A DNA stretch of 62,000 bases from Symbiodinium natans (Eukaryota > Sar > Dinophyceae > Suessiales > Symbiodiniaceae), in assembly GCA_905221605.1 (NCBI GenBank), contig CAJNDS010002500.1:150001-212000 (forward strand), given 5' to 3'. The notes below the pieces were generated by a model that made no database searches, was not told where the DNA came from, and worked only from the letters and a program-made list of their open reading frames with translations. The position numbers and the translations under genes are program-made. Of the stretch, positions 51,251 through 62,000 are shown piece by piece (the stretch's first letter is position 1; every line of letters starts with the position of its first letter).

Positions 51251-51928
51251 ACATTGCTAATCTGAGCCCACAGGTGCTCAGGAGTCCTCACTAGTGGAGG
51301 AATAAAGGCATGGCTTGGCAAGCCAAAAGGGCTGAGAGTCGGAAATTGTGGTACCTCACATTGGAGTGCATGGCACAGCACGAGCATTAGGCTCAGTAGA
51401 CACGCACAGCTGGGAGCAAAGAAGCGCGGCAGGTCACAGCACCAGCAAGAGACTAAGGCAAGGGCAACTCTAGGGTCCGGGGAAGCGAGCTGTTCAGAGA
51501 GGATGCGGACTCAGGCAAAGGCGCCTCAGCACTGTGCGTTTTCACGCTGCTGTGTCGCAAGTGTCACAGCCAGCACTTCACGGAGCCGATTGGCTGCAAC
51601 AAACACAAACCCTTCACCAACCAAAACCCAGGGTTTAAGGGTGGCACAGCTTCCCCCAGTAAGGAGGCAGTGGCCTGGACAAGTGCTTGCCAAGTCTTGA
51701 GGTCACCGATATTTTCAGTGGGTTTCCATGGGTCCCCAGAATTCCGGGACCTTTTCGTCCCTCGGCTTGATCTCCGAGCCCAGAGCCCCAGCTGCCCCCA
51801 TAACTACACGGCACCCCGCGCCCTAGACGGCCTGCAGCCGCAAAACAGGGCAGTTTGTACTGCAAATGACCATATTTTCGCACTGTCAAGAGGGTGAAAG
51901 GCGTTGAACTGCGGCAACGAAGCTCGCC

Positions 51929-52235
51929 ATGTCTTGTGCCAGAAACGTCAAACATCCTTGTGCAGTATGCTGTACAAAGAGGCAAAAGTGCTGTAAAAAA
52001 AACGGTGTTTTGGGGCATGTTCGCCAAGGCCGAAGGTATGCACGCTCGTGAAAGCGTGTCTTGTTCCAGAGAAGTCAAACATCCTTGCGCAGTATGCTGT
52101 GCAAAGAAGCAAAAACACTGCAAATGCCAGTGCTTTGGGCATGTTCGTTCAAGGATGCCTTGTGACGGCGTGTCTTGTTCCACATCCTTGTGCAGAGGCA
52201 CAGCCGTTCTAAACACCAGTGTTTTAGTAGCATGG
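51929..52235 (+). repeat. Tandem repeat (about 115-120 bp) encoding Cys-rich peptide
   Basis: Two full units and a partial third (51929-52050, 52058-52172, 52178-52235). In the matching frame unit 1 reads MSCARNVKHPCAVCCTKRQK and ends at TGA 52049-52051 (40 codons). Unit 2 reads SCSREVKHPCAVCCAKKQKH then CKCQCFGH. The conserved Cys pattern (SC-x8-PC-x2-CC) suggests past coding selection. The function is unknown; a metal-binding or disulfide-rich peptide is only a guess. Confidence 0.45.
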
Positions 52236-52340
52236 TCGCTGTATGAATGACGTTGTTATCCCCCTTAAGCCATAAAAAGCAGGAAACGCACTTCCGAAGG
52301 CGAAAAACTCAGGGATACGGCAGGCGCTCTGCAGATTCCA

Positions 52341-52755
52341 GCTAGGTGCGCGGTGCGCAAGTCTCCTTCAGAACGGTCAGGATAATATGCCCTCGCACCA
52401 ATCGCGCATGACCCTCGATGTCTTCCGCCAGCGCCATGTAGATGCCGCAGAACCTGAGATGTCTCTCAGGTAGCTTTTTCAAAGGGAACACGCCAGCTAG
52501 TCCAAGTCCCTCTCCGAGCCCTCCCCGAAACCCGAAACCCGAAACCCGAAACCCTAAACCCTAAACCCTAAACCTTAAACCCTAAACCCTAAACCCTAAA
52601 CCCTACCTCAACAGCAGAATACACCAGCCTTGGACATCAAGCCTGAGACCCGCGGGGAGCTGTGAGACCAGCAGGTTGAAGAGGCAAGTGTAAACGGCGA
52701 TGCTGTAAAGCAGGACGCAGCCGAAGATGAGGCCGCTCTCCTCTCCATTCATATT

Positions 52756-52800
<45 letters not shown>

Positions 52801-55800
52801 CTTTTTTCATATTGTTTCACATTTTTCTTGCAGCTTTTGCGGCTTTAAACAACTCTGAAGAAGCTAAGCAAAAGCCTGCAAAAAACACACACGGCCGTCC
52901 TGCGCAAGCTCGTCCATGGACTCCATGCTGAAGAGGCCGAAAGCTATCCTGGTTGCTGAAAAACCGAGTGGAACGGCGGGCAACAGAATTTCGAGGTCAG
53001 ACGAACCCCGGGCCGCACATCCAACCTATGGAGGCATAGCGGTCGTCCTCATTTTTGCCACTCTCCGGCCCTTCTCTTCTGGGAATGTGGCAGCCGACAG
53101 CCTATCTTCTCTCAGGGAAAAAGCTCTCGCCATCTCATCCCTCACATGGATACGCTTGCAACGCATCGGCCTCCTCCACCCCACGGACGAGAGCCACTTG
53201 TCATCTATTCGTATCTCTTCCCGTTTGCTCAGAATCTGTCAATTTCTTGAACATGTGGGGCAATTCAACCTGAAGGCGCGGCCCACGAAAACAGCCGGGG
53301 ACAGATTTTGCACCTGGCTTCGCACACTCTTCGCGCCAAGCCGCGAAGCCCCGTGAGACCCTTGAGGCCTTGAGGTGAGCCTTCACACTAATCCTGAGCC
53401 CAGTGTCTGCATCAGGGCGAGCATGGCCCCATCCATGGACTTCCAATCCTTCGAGGGAGCAAGAAAGCGCAAGCCAGGCGCATCGCTCACACCACTCTCT
53501 TCCCCTGTTTTGCGGGATGCTGCTTTGTGGTTACGTTCTGGGCAAGACATGCCATCGCTTTTCTTTCTGCATTCGGCACGATCTGGGTTGGGGGGGGGTC
53601 CTGCGTCTGGATGCTCTGCGTCTCGCGGGACAGGGAGCTGATGACGAAGGTGAAGGTGACCTTAAGCCGCAAGTCTGAAAGCTTCGCAGCGCTCTGTGAC
53701 ATCCAAGAGCCGGCCAAGCGACGATGGTCACCAAGAGAGCAATGCCGCACATCACCACCTGTCCAGGGCGTATAGGCTTCTGGGCCACTCCGTCTGTCAA
53801 GGGAAAGCTCGCGGACAGGGGAGAATAGCATACGGTCAAGAGACTGAGTCAAGATGCAGGCAAGGAACAACAAAGCAATCCACTTAAGCAAAGGAGAAGC
53901 TAGACGGGTCGGCTGCCCTTTAGTACCCCTTTACTCAGATCCGATCAAAGGCGCCTAAGGGGAAGACTGCGTCCCTGAAGGTCCTGTTGTAGCATGAATT
54001 CCACTCATATCGCATCAAGTGCACACCTGGCCTGATCCATCGCCTGTGCACACAGGACCTTGTAGGCTGCCATTCGGATGTTCAGCGCGGCAAGGTCGAG
54101 GATCATCGAGCAGAACCTGAGCTTCTTCGGGTTTGCGCCTGTGGCATCGGAAAGGCTCAAGGAAGTGAAGAGGCGAAGAGGCGAAGAGGCGAAGACTGGC
54201 ATTGAGGAGACATTCTCAGTTCATAGAACGGGTGGCATGGCGGCCCTCGACCTGTTCAGGATCCTTTAATGACAAAAAGGAAGTGGGCTGCAGGGCAAGT
54301 GACAGGAAGTGGGAAGGCTGGCACCCAAGTCCTACTGTTCGCCTGCTCGCGCCTTCCATTTGAAGTCCATTTCTTTCCGCTTACACTGTTGCATTCCGAT
54401 TGTGAATGCGGCCACTCTCCTAGATACTGTTGGCGCCTGCTTTCCCTTAACGCAGCCGGCGGCACAAGAAGACGCCCAGCGCGGAGAAGCTCTGGTAGAT
54501 CATGTGCATTGCGTCGGTATAGCCAGAGCACGTGAACTCCACGACGTCGTTCGTGTTGAGGCAATAGATCATTGGCTCCACAAACAACCTTAGGTATTGC
54601 AGGGCCTACTTGCACAAAGAAAGGCAATCTGCCAAATGCACAAATGCGAAATAGGAGCATACCCACCAGCACGACCAACAGCGCCAGGCTGATGCGGTGC
54701 TCGAACTCTCCCCAGTAGGCAGGGATGGAAAGGCGCCCGAACCTGACCATGTCCTTTCGCCTTGACGCGCGGCACGTCTCCCGGCAGTGCCAGTAAAGCA
54801 GCCTCCCCAAGCCGCAAATGTAAACGAGCAGGCGCGCGGTGCCCAAGACATAGCGCAACACGGCGTTCTCCAAGAAATGGGGCTGGTTCAGTGAGCACTG
54901 CGACAGGATGTAGATGACGAAGGTGAAGCCTGTCCAGGCCCGGTCGCACAGGAACACTTTCACCACCAGACGGCTCCACAGCAAGTCAGTGGTAAAGACG
55001 ATGATCGGATGCCTCAGGTCAGGGCTGAGATTTGACAAGACTCGAAGCCCGACTGCAAAAGCTCGAGCAAACAGGCGTCTGGAACAAGCAGAGCAGGATC
55101 TGGTCTCCTTCCCCCTTTGCTCAAGTTTGCCCAACCCTTCACCCACACTCCCACGGAGTGACGGAGTGCTGGCAATGCCTAGAGGAGCCTGGAACCCGGA
55201 CTGGCCCTGGGAGGCCTCGGAAAGTCACGGGGACGACATGGGCCCTGACCTACATGGTGGCAGGGCGCGGTCATTTTGAGCATCGACAGCACAAGCCATC
55301 AACAGCAAAAGCGGCTGTAGAAATCGTCAAGATGGCTTGCCGTTTGAGCGGCTGCTCGGCTTTGCCAACACGTAGCTTCAGTGCTGTTAAGCAGCAGCAT
55401 CAACATGCGCCCATGCGCTAGCACCCTTGGGCTCGGGGTGGACGGGGGCAATCTTTAAATCCTGGCGACCTGACGCCGCTTAAAAACATGAACGTGAGGT
55501 CAGGGCGTTGCGGGGTGTGTGTTGTGGTGATATTACGTTGGTGTGCCGATGTGGGCCGATGCTCATTTTCCAGGCCTTGCTGGCAAGAACGGGACAGAAA
55601 CCACCCCACCCCACCTCTTCCAGAAATCCTGAGCAGCCGGTACCTCCGGTAGACACCTCCCCACCCCCCCCCAAAGGGGACACCCCCCCAAAAAAAAAAA
55701 CACCCCCTCTGGTTTGCCCCACAAACCCCGCGGAATGAAGGGCACCCCGGGGCGCTGAATGATCTTCGCATCCTTGAAGCTGATGAAGGTCTTCAGGGAC

Positions 55801-56642
55801 CGGGAGAGGGTGGAGTCCTCCTCCGTATCCTGCTCCGGTGTGTTTGGGCTACTTTGATGGCTACTTTCTAGAGGCCCAGACACCTCCCCCCCCCCTTCAC
55901 CAAAAAAAAATAGAACAGCAAATAAGAAAAAACAGTAGTCATTATGAATAACATGGCTGAGTTCCAAGCATCGACAATGCGGAGGTCTACATTCTGAACA
56001 AAAAAAGAACGTTGCAAGCTCATGACATGTTCTTTGGTTTGTTCTTTTAGGTTTAAGGCTTGGGGAAAGAACAGTGACGACAGAAAGCCCTGAAGTCCTG
56101 CAGCAGGTGCTCCAGATAGTAGATCACCGCTCGCATGCCTTCGTGAGATTTATGCGATCTCCAGACCAATCCTTGCGAGGGCAGTTCTCCCCACACGAGA
56201 GCCCTGTTGGGGTTTAGGGTTTAGGGTTTAGGGTTTAGGGTTTAGGGTTTAGGGTTTAGGGTTTAGGGTTTAGGGTTTAGGATTAGGGTTTAGGACAACA
56301 AGCCTCGAAGAACCCCCTCTCTACCTCGAATGCCCTCAAAGGACCCTGATAGCCAGAGACATATAACCCTAGGAGGTTTAGGGTTTAGGGTTTAGGGTTT
56401 AGGGGTTAGGGTTTAGGGTTTAGGGTTTAGGGTGTAGGGTTTAGGGTTTAGGGTTTAGGGTTTAGGGTTTAGGGTTTAGGGTTTAGGACTTTCGGAAACC
56501 CCCCACCCCCAGTTCCTGAAAGTTCTTACGCCTTAGGCCGGGGAGCCCTCGAGCAACTCCATGGCCAGGAAGGGTGCCTCACTGCAGACGTGCTCGGCAA
56601 CGTCCGGCTGGTAGTTGAAGAGCTCGTCCACGCCGTAGTAGT
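52341..56642 (-). CDS. Multi-exon polytopic membrane protein, unrecognised
   Basis: A run of minus-strand exon-like segments reads as one large membrane protein. Soluble start: about 56535-56642 (YYYGVDELFNYQPDVAEHV), 56062-56205 (GMRAVIYYLEHLLQDFRAF), 55740-55885 (EDSTLSRSLKTFISFKDAKI). Core with three or more hydrophobic helices at about 54600-55100 (HPIIVFTTDLLWSRLVVKV; ISLALLVVLVGMLLF). Then FVEPMIYCLNTNDVVEF (54440-54590), LRFCSMILDLAALNIRMAAY (54005-54150), VVMCGIALLVTIVAWPALG (about 53720-53820), KDWKSMDGAMLALMQTLGSG (53395-53490), 53036-53243, and GLIFGCVLLYSIAVYTCLFN (52606-52748). Last is RFCGIYMALAEDIEGHARLV with a stop near 52341. The exon set is inferred by eye. An ion-channel-like protein is possible but unproven. 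Confidence 0.45.
52527..52604. repeat. Telomere-like block (CCCGAAA then CCCTAAA)
   Basis: Four CCCGAAA units followed by seven CCCTAAA units, next to the donor of the exon 52606-52748. Confidence 0.9.
52752..52799. repeat. TA microsatellite
   Basis: About 20 TA units with one TG. Confidence 0.97.
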
Positions 56643-56692
56643 ACCTTTAGGGTTTAGGCTTTAGGGTTTAGGGTTTAGGGTTTAGGGTCCTT
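56210..56692. repeat. Three telomere-like blocks between exons
   Basis: TTTAGGG at 56210-56294, 56372-56487 and 56645-56692, all in the same orientation, flanking the exon-like segment 56535-56642. Confidence 0.9.
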
Positions 56693-56869
56693 TTTATGAG
56701 GGAGCAAAACTCGGGCCGGACAGGAACTCGGGGTTTTGGGGGTTGAGGGAATTTTTTATCTTAGGGTTCTATCAGGGTTGGAGCTAGGGTTCTATGACTG
56801 CCGCTGCGAGATCCCGGTACCCCCAACTCGCCGAAAATCAGAAGTTCCCGAATCCTGAACCCCCCACTT

Positions 56870-56940
56870 CCCCAGAGGCACCGCTGGCGATCCGCGCGAA
56901 TGGTTAGCACGTCCTCGATCATCTTCCTCGCAGACCTTTG
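56870..56940 (-). CDS. Possible exon, unrecognised
   Basis: After GTACAGCAAAG the minus strand reads SARKMIEDVLTIRADRQRCL and W. It may belong to the membrane-protein gene's 5' side or to another gene. Confidence 0.3.
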
Positions 56941-57131
56941 CTGTACACCCCTCCATTCCCACACGAAACCCCCTACGCACCGTAAGGGAGGGAACATGAG
57001 TATCTTCGCCGGACTCAAGAAACGGCTTTCAGCTCAGGGAACCCAAGACATCCCGAGACCCAGTCGTACCACTCCTGACCCATGGGTGATCTCGGCACTT
57101 CCAGCCCGGAGGAATCTGAGGCTTCACAATG

Positions 57132-57250
57132 GTGGGTTTAGGGTTTAGGGTTGAGGGTTGAGGGTTTAGGGTTTAGGGTTTTGGGTTTAGGGTTTAGGGT
57201 TTAGGGTTTAGGGTTTAGGGTTTAGGGTTTAGGGTTTAGGGTTTAGGGTG
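57132..57250. repeat. Telomere-like block (TTTAGGG)
   Basis: Seventeen units with TTGAGGG and TTTTGGG variants. Confidence 0.92.
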
Positions 57251-57263
57251 GGGCGGGCAGCCC

Positions 57264-57704
57264 TCACAAAACCAGTCGGAAGCTGCAGGGAGAAGCTCTG
57301 TTGAGACACTGATGGCTGCCACTGCGAAGCGCGTAGTGAAGAGGGCTGATGGTCTGCCTTCGTGTGGTGAAGCGGTCAAAATAGGTCCCAAAAGCCTCAA
57401 CTCCCTGCGGGTATGATAAGTACGGCATAGCATAGTTTTTATGAAGGAATCCCGAGTTCAGCGGGGCCTGATGGCTTCTTGGATAGCTTCCAATCTGCCA
57501 TCTACAAACAGGTTGGGGGAGAGCGATGCAATGACCCGAAGCAAAGGCTCTCAAAAGCTCTCCGCAGCTGAGAAAAGAAAGGGGGCTCAAAACTTCGCAA
57601 CGTGCAGGATGTGGGCAGGAGATCGGGCCCCCCTGCCCAAAACACGCCTTCTGGGCAAGTTTTGGCGTGTCTTTTTTCGGGCGATATTTTCCATCTCTGC
57701 ACAA
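57264..57704 (-). CDS. Unassigned minus-strand ORF, 146 codons
   Basis: The last third reads YAMPYLSYPQGVEAFGTYFD and RFTTRRQTISPLHYALRSG to the stop, with good coding composition; the N-terminal part is Cys/Pro-rich and less convincing. Family unknown. Confidence 0.33.
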   Translation of the reverse strand: MCRDGKYRPKKDTPKLAQKACFGQGGPISCPHPARCEVLSPLSFLSCGELLRAFASGHCIALPQPVCRWQIGSYPRSHQAPLNSGFLHKNYAMPYLSYPQGVEAFGTYFDRFTTRRQTISPLHYALRSGSHQCLNRASPCSFRLVL

Positions 57705-57789
57705 GATTCTTGAATAGCCCCACCTTTCAGCCTTTCACATCCTTTCACCACCCGTGAAGGCACATGCACCAAAACTATGCCTAACTATG

Positions 57790-57990
57790 CACTGAGATCG
57801 AACCTCGAACCTGCACGAAAGGAACATTGCAATGAACACCGAAAGAAAACTGCTGTACAGGTAAGTGACGTGCCGACGCGCACCCTCAGCTGCCAGCGAA
57901 CCCGGTCGAACCGCGGCGAGTCGTTCAAAGCCTCGACCCAGGTACTCTCAAGTATTCCAAGTCCTGTCGACCTTGCAATCCTTGCAAATC
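57790..57990 (-). CDS. Possible exon, unrecognised
   Basis: The minus strand reads GLGILESTWVEALNDSPRFD and RVRWQLRVRVGTSLT. Protein-like and between globin and other candidate exons, but not assignable. Confidence 0.3.
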
Positions 57991-58157
57991 GCAGCTGCAA
58001 CCGTTCATGTCGTTCTCAACCCGCCTTCACGATCTGCCGGTGGTCATCGTGATTGATGGCCTGAGGGTAAGCTGCTGCTGGTAGCGGGTAGCGCCAGGGG
58101 AAAGAGCACGAGAGCTGGAAAATCACAAGAAAATTGGAGAGACATGTCGGGGAACCT

Positions 58158-58282
58158 GTCCCGTATGCTTTGAAAGCCAGCTTGTTTTGTGGCTCGCTCC
58201 TGCATGACGGAGGTGGACCCCTCGGTGATGGTCCGCATCAGGATTCGGGCCACCAGGCCTGGCTAGCGACTGGCACAAAGCC

Positions 58283-58317
<35 letters not shown>

Positions 58318-61300
58318 CCTCTGCATGTCTGTCTCTTCCTTCTCCCTGGAAAAGGAGAGAAGATCGTCCCCTCCACTAACTCTTTCCCCTCGTGAAAGGG
58401 AGAGGCTCCGAGTGTTTTTGAGGGCGGAGGCACCTTGAGGAGAGACGCTTTCTTCTCCTTCTCCCTCCCTCTCCCACCTAGAGACCAGCGGAAGCCATCG
58501 AGCATCATCTTGTCAGGGACGTTGAAGTCCTGCAGTGCGGCCCTGAAAAGGAAAACCCCCCCCTCTTTCCAGGCTCGCAGTGCAGGTGCTCGACGAGGAG
58601 CGTCTGCGACGAACCCTTCCGGGCTCTACTTCCCTCAGATGCTGCGCATGATGCTGTGCGCGGGACGCTATTCGGCTGCACCGTACAGCCAGACGTGATG
58701 CTTGCTCATTCTCTCCCCGGCGCGCTCCCCCAGAGCTATCTGACCTGAGTCAAGAAACAACTGTCCATGACTCCCAGGCGGCTACCTGCCGAAGCTCTCG
58801 CCCGGTCCTCCAGCCAGTGAGTGTTGGATCTCGCGGCCTGGAAGGCGCCACCCCAAGTCTTGGGAAGGAGAATTTGGGAAAGGGGGAGTGAGAATCTGAA
58901 GGATCTCAAGGCGTGTTCCTCCAACGAGCTCCCGAACCTGATCGAAATCCTCTGAAAAAAGACCCAAGGGGCATTGCCCTCGCGGGCCTCGAGTGGGGTT
59001 GCTGGTGGGGGCCGACTTTAAGACTGAGGCTTCTGAGGCTTCAGAGGCTTCAGAGGCTTCAGAGGCTTCGGAGGCTTTTTCAAGAAGCCCTTTGAGGGCT
59101 CAAATGGATTCGATGAGCTTCAGAGATGTACAGGAACCTCGAGTTGACGGAATGGAGTGACCAAGCTCGGAGTCTAGACCCAAGCCCCCCCAGATTCCCT
59201 CAGATCCGCGGGATCGCAAAGACTGCAAAAATCGCAAGGGGCACAAGCCGAAGGGCTGGACAGCTCCCTTCTCAGAGTGTGTTTTCTGAGCCGTCCGAAC
59301 GTCTGCTCTCTCAAGTCTCAAGAAACGACGGCATCTCATGTATACCCTGCAGCCTTGAGACCTCTTAAAAACGAGAAGGCCAACCTCAACCCCGGCCTCT
59401 GTCACAGTTGTGACATCGTCGGCCAACGATGCGACAATGGGCTTCATCGTGAGCACAATGGTGTCGGTAAAGGGGGCAAACCTTCTAGAACGTCTGTTGA
59501 GGGGGGCACTGCTGCTGGCATGTAAGCTTGAAGGGGTCCGGATATGCAAGTAGGCAATATTCGGCAATGCTCCGGAAAGACGGGGAGTAATGTCGACGGT
59601 ACAAGCTTTGTGCTTTGATGCGGGGATAAACAAGATTGGAGGACAATGCCCGGATGTTGTGCTCCGCTGTAAAACGTCACATGCGCTTTCCTCTCATCTT
59701 TTTGCGCAAAAACTGAGGACATCCTGCGTTAGACATGTATAAGATTGCACAAACCACAACCTTCAAAAGCAAGGGGCTACCGGTTTAACAACCTCTCTTC
59801 CAAACCTTTGGGGATGCAAAAGGTCTGAAGAGAAACAGCTCCACTGGGACGCCGTAGCCCACGTGCCGAAGGCCAAGGGCCGAAAGCTCATCCACCATTT
59901 CTTGAACCTGGATATACCACACATATATACATGTGTATATTACTGTGTGTATAAATATACATGTATTTTCTTATTGCTATTTAGATTGTACAGATAGATT
60001 GTTTAGCTATTCTACATTTCTCGATTTACCTTCACATTTCCACTTGCACATACACTCCTTTACCTTTACCTTTACAGTTGCAGTTACAGTTGCATCTACG
60101 TATATGCAAACTACATACACATATATATATATATATATGTGCTACATATATATATATATATGTATACTCAAGCATATATACAGAAAGCTTATGTATATAC
60201 TGCACATATATATATATATATGCCACCCACCCACCCGTCATGCGCCTGCCTTTTTGTGATTTTGAACGTGTTTGAACCAATTGCTGTCTAAGGTGTTGCG
60301 ACGTCCCGAAGTCGGGCACGACGCTCGCGCTGTGGTCAAAGTACGATTTTCGACCAAAATGCGACCACTGCTCGAGAAATAGCGTCTGCCCCGCGTGCGA
60401 CGGCTCGGCAATCCAACACCTTTTCACTCCTGCCGTAAGGAAAGGAAAGGAAAGGAAAGGAATCTACTGTGCCTTTCCTTACTTTTGTCTGCTTTCGCCG
60501 CGGCTTAGGGCTTAGGGTTTAGGGTTTTGGGTTTAGGGTTTAGGGTTGAGGGTTTAGGGTTTAGGGTTTAAGGTTTGGGGGGAAGGAAGGGGGGGGGGGG
60601 GGGAGAGGCGAGCGGGGGGAGCGGGGGGGGTGGTCTTACTTGGCTTGGCTCCTATTGCTACTCTTACTTCCTATTCCTGTGACCAGTACAATGTTACCAT
60701 TGCGACTACGACGACGACAGAACTCTGAAGCGAAAAAGTACTTTATTTGGTCTTAAAGGGCTTCGGACAATCATGCATCTAGTAAAGCCACGGAACAGGC
60801 TTGTGCAGCATGTCGTAGGCACTGAGCATTATGCGGTCGGCAATGTAGCGCAGACGGGTCTGCGACTGCTTGAAGAGCTCTTGGCTCATAGCGCACTTGG
60901 AGAAGAAGTCGGTATAGATATCCGAGCGAAAGGACTCCCGCTGCTCATCGGTGATCACTGAATACAGCTTGGTGCTCCAGGGCTTGTAGGAGCGGACCTT
61001 CATGGTGGCTTCCATGAGGTTTGTGGCGATCGTCTTCCACAGCCACTGCCAAGCAGTCTCATGCTCCATGGACCACGTCTTCGGCAGCAGAGACCTCAAC
61101 GCCGCAAGCATCACGGGCTTGAAGCGATCGAAGTCGATGTCCCCACCGTTCGAGAGGTTGACGATGGTGATGGACAGCAAGTCGCACTCCTCCAGCCTTA
61201 TCAGAGGCTTGGGGATGTCATCAACACTGACTTCAATATTTGCAGCACTCGTAGATCAATTCCAGCCACTTGGAACATTCCGACGTTTTCTGTGTCCAAA

Positions 61301-62000
61301 CCTGCTCTAATCATCCAAGAAGCAGGACCGAAGGGTTGTTGGCCTGGCTGACAAGCACCTGACAAGGGCTCCAGAACGCGAGGGCCATTGAACAGCGAAG
61401 CAAAAACTTCGGAAACGCTTGCAACCCAAGAAAGTCGACCTTATCCGATGCGCGCAGCTTTGAAGAGGCGGCTTCGTGCAACGGTGCGAAGCTGGGAATT
61501 CCACCCAAACCGGCATTAAACCCCAACACAACATGAGAGCCCACCCGGATGCCATGGTGGAAGCGCCTCGAAGACGTTCAAGAGCTCGTGCATCCAGGCA
61601 TCCAGCACCTCCCCCATGACTTCGTTGCTGAAGGCACACATCCTTTCTGCATTTTCTGTGGTCTTGGTCTTCGCACTCCAAGGTCATATATCTGGGAATC
61701 ACGCTCGGGAGACCCCGTATACTGAGGGGTCGGAATACTTCTCCACATTTCTACCGGTCTAGGCCACGCCCTCTCCCACTGAATTTTCTGGGTATGATAT
61801 TGTAGGCAGGCATCTTGGGAAAGCTGCGCACTGCAGCTTCCTCCTCATTGGCGTTGCTGGCCTCCTGGGGGCATTTGACAGAGAGACTCGCAAAGAGGGG
61901 CACTTACGCTCAGCCCCCCCCCCCGAAAGTGCGGGAAAAAGCCACAGCTCTCCTGAATGGCCTTCCAGTCTTCGCCGATGAGCTCCAGTCGCCGGGAGTA
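58158..62000 (-). CDS. Tandem-globin gene, 5' end beyond right edge
   Basis: Minus-strand exons spell globin helices more than once. The edge exon (about 61945-62000) reads SRRLELIGEDWKAIQESCG, a helix-A start. About 61558-61650 reads FSNEVMGEVLDAWMHELLNV. Exon 60779-61230 reads FKPVMLAALRSLLPKTWSME and TAWQWLWKTIATNLMEA (helices G-H of one domain), then RSDIYTDFFSKCAMSQELFK and RLRYIADRIMLSAYDML, helices A-C/E of a next domain. Exons 58478-58542 (VPDKMMLDGFRWSL) and 58158-58258 (GLVARILMRTITEGSTSVMQ) join in phase (WSL-GLVAR) as a G-H end. Tandem globins with this RTITEGST tail occur in dinoflagellates. Oxygen or NO handling is the usual guess. The proximal His was not located, and exons between 58.5 and 60.8 kb are incomplete. 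A TAG at 60779 closes the open frame unless spliced out. Confidence 0.65.
58885..59480 (-). CDS. Possible further exons of the globin gene
   Basis: About 58885-58950, after TTTTTTCAG, reads EDFDQVRELVGGTRLEILQ. About 59365-59480 reads DTIVLTMKPIVASLADDVTT and VTEAGVEVGLLVFK. Both lie where the middle (helices E-F) of the second globin domain should be, but neither shows a clear globin signature. Confidence 0.28.
59500..60430. other. Intron-like sequence with TA microsatellites
   Basis: TA tracts at 60119-60138, 60146-60162 and 60206-60221. A minus-strand read FLEQWSHFGRKSYFDHSA (about 60300-60400) is open but unconfirmed. Confidence 0.4.
60433..60478. repeat. GGAAA repeat forming a hairpin
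   Basis: Five GGAAA units (60439-60462) face CCTTTCCTTAC 15 bp later, giving a short inverted repeat. Confidence 0.6.
60497..60573. repeat. Telomere-like block followed by poly-G
   Basis: TTTAGGG with TTTTGGG and TTGAGGG variants, then GGAAGG and a G run (60588-60603). Confidence 0.9.

Overview
The window looks like nuclear DNA of a dinoflagellate, most likely a Suessiales/Symbiodiniaceae-type genome. Direct signs are: many internal blocks of the TTTAGGG telomere heptamer in both orientations; a multi-exon gene whose homology-fixed exon ends give GC-AG and GA-AG introns next to GT-AG introns; large intronless repeat-protein genes (DUF4116-type helical repeats, RCC1-like repeats); a gene with tandem globin domains; many microsatellites; long introns. 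All genes identified with confidence lie on the minus strand, as expected for the one-way gene arrays of dinoflagellates. The species and all family calls rest on reading the sequence by eye; no database was searched.

Layout. 1-2.15 kb: a minus-strand endogenous RNA-virus element. An open frame runs off the left edge with an RdRp-like motif A (DFSAFD) and a possible motif B (SGWPSA), behind an overlapping upstream frame with a membrane segment; a CT microsatellite cuts off its 5' side. 2.2-14.4 kb: gene-poor sequence with a few isolated exon-like segments (several on the plus strand at 11.4-14.4 kb). 14.4-17.1 kb: dense telomere-like blocks enclosing a duplicated 285-bp segment and an AT-rich coding-like island. 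17.2-36.0 kb: one long minus-strand gene for a Deg1-type (HtrA family) serine protease. Its introns carry an intronless ubiquitin-like/RCC1-repeat gene (21.3-22.8 kb), a second AT-rich island (about 20-21.1 kb), several short foldback elements, and exon-like segments of one or more unrecognised genes (26.6-34.7 kb). 36.4-40.1 kb: an intact 1232-residue DUF4116-type protein, then a frameshifted remnant and a 12-nt match to the dinoflagellate spliced leader. 40.8-44.6 kb: minisatellites and weak plus-strand ORFs. 44.6-46.0 kb: a complete secreted purple acid phosphatase in two exons. 46.2-47.0 kb: a long CA/CACG tract. 47-52.3 kb: unassigned ORFs, a plus-strand ORF chain and a Cys-rich tandem repeat. 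52.3-56.6 kb: exons of an unrecognised multi-pass membrane protein. 58.2-62.0 kb: a tandem-globin gene that runs off the right edge.

The identified genes do not form a pathway. Deg protease (protein quality control, probably plastid), acid phosphatase (phosphate scavenging), globin, RCC1-like and DUF4116 proteins are neighbours rather than partners. The most unusual object is the RNA-virus-like element at the left edge. Next are the AT-rich islands lying among telomere-like blocks and the small foldback families clustered at 26-33 kb. Exons marked with low confidence were found by open frame, plausible protein composition and splice-like borders only.
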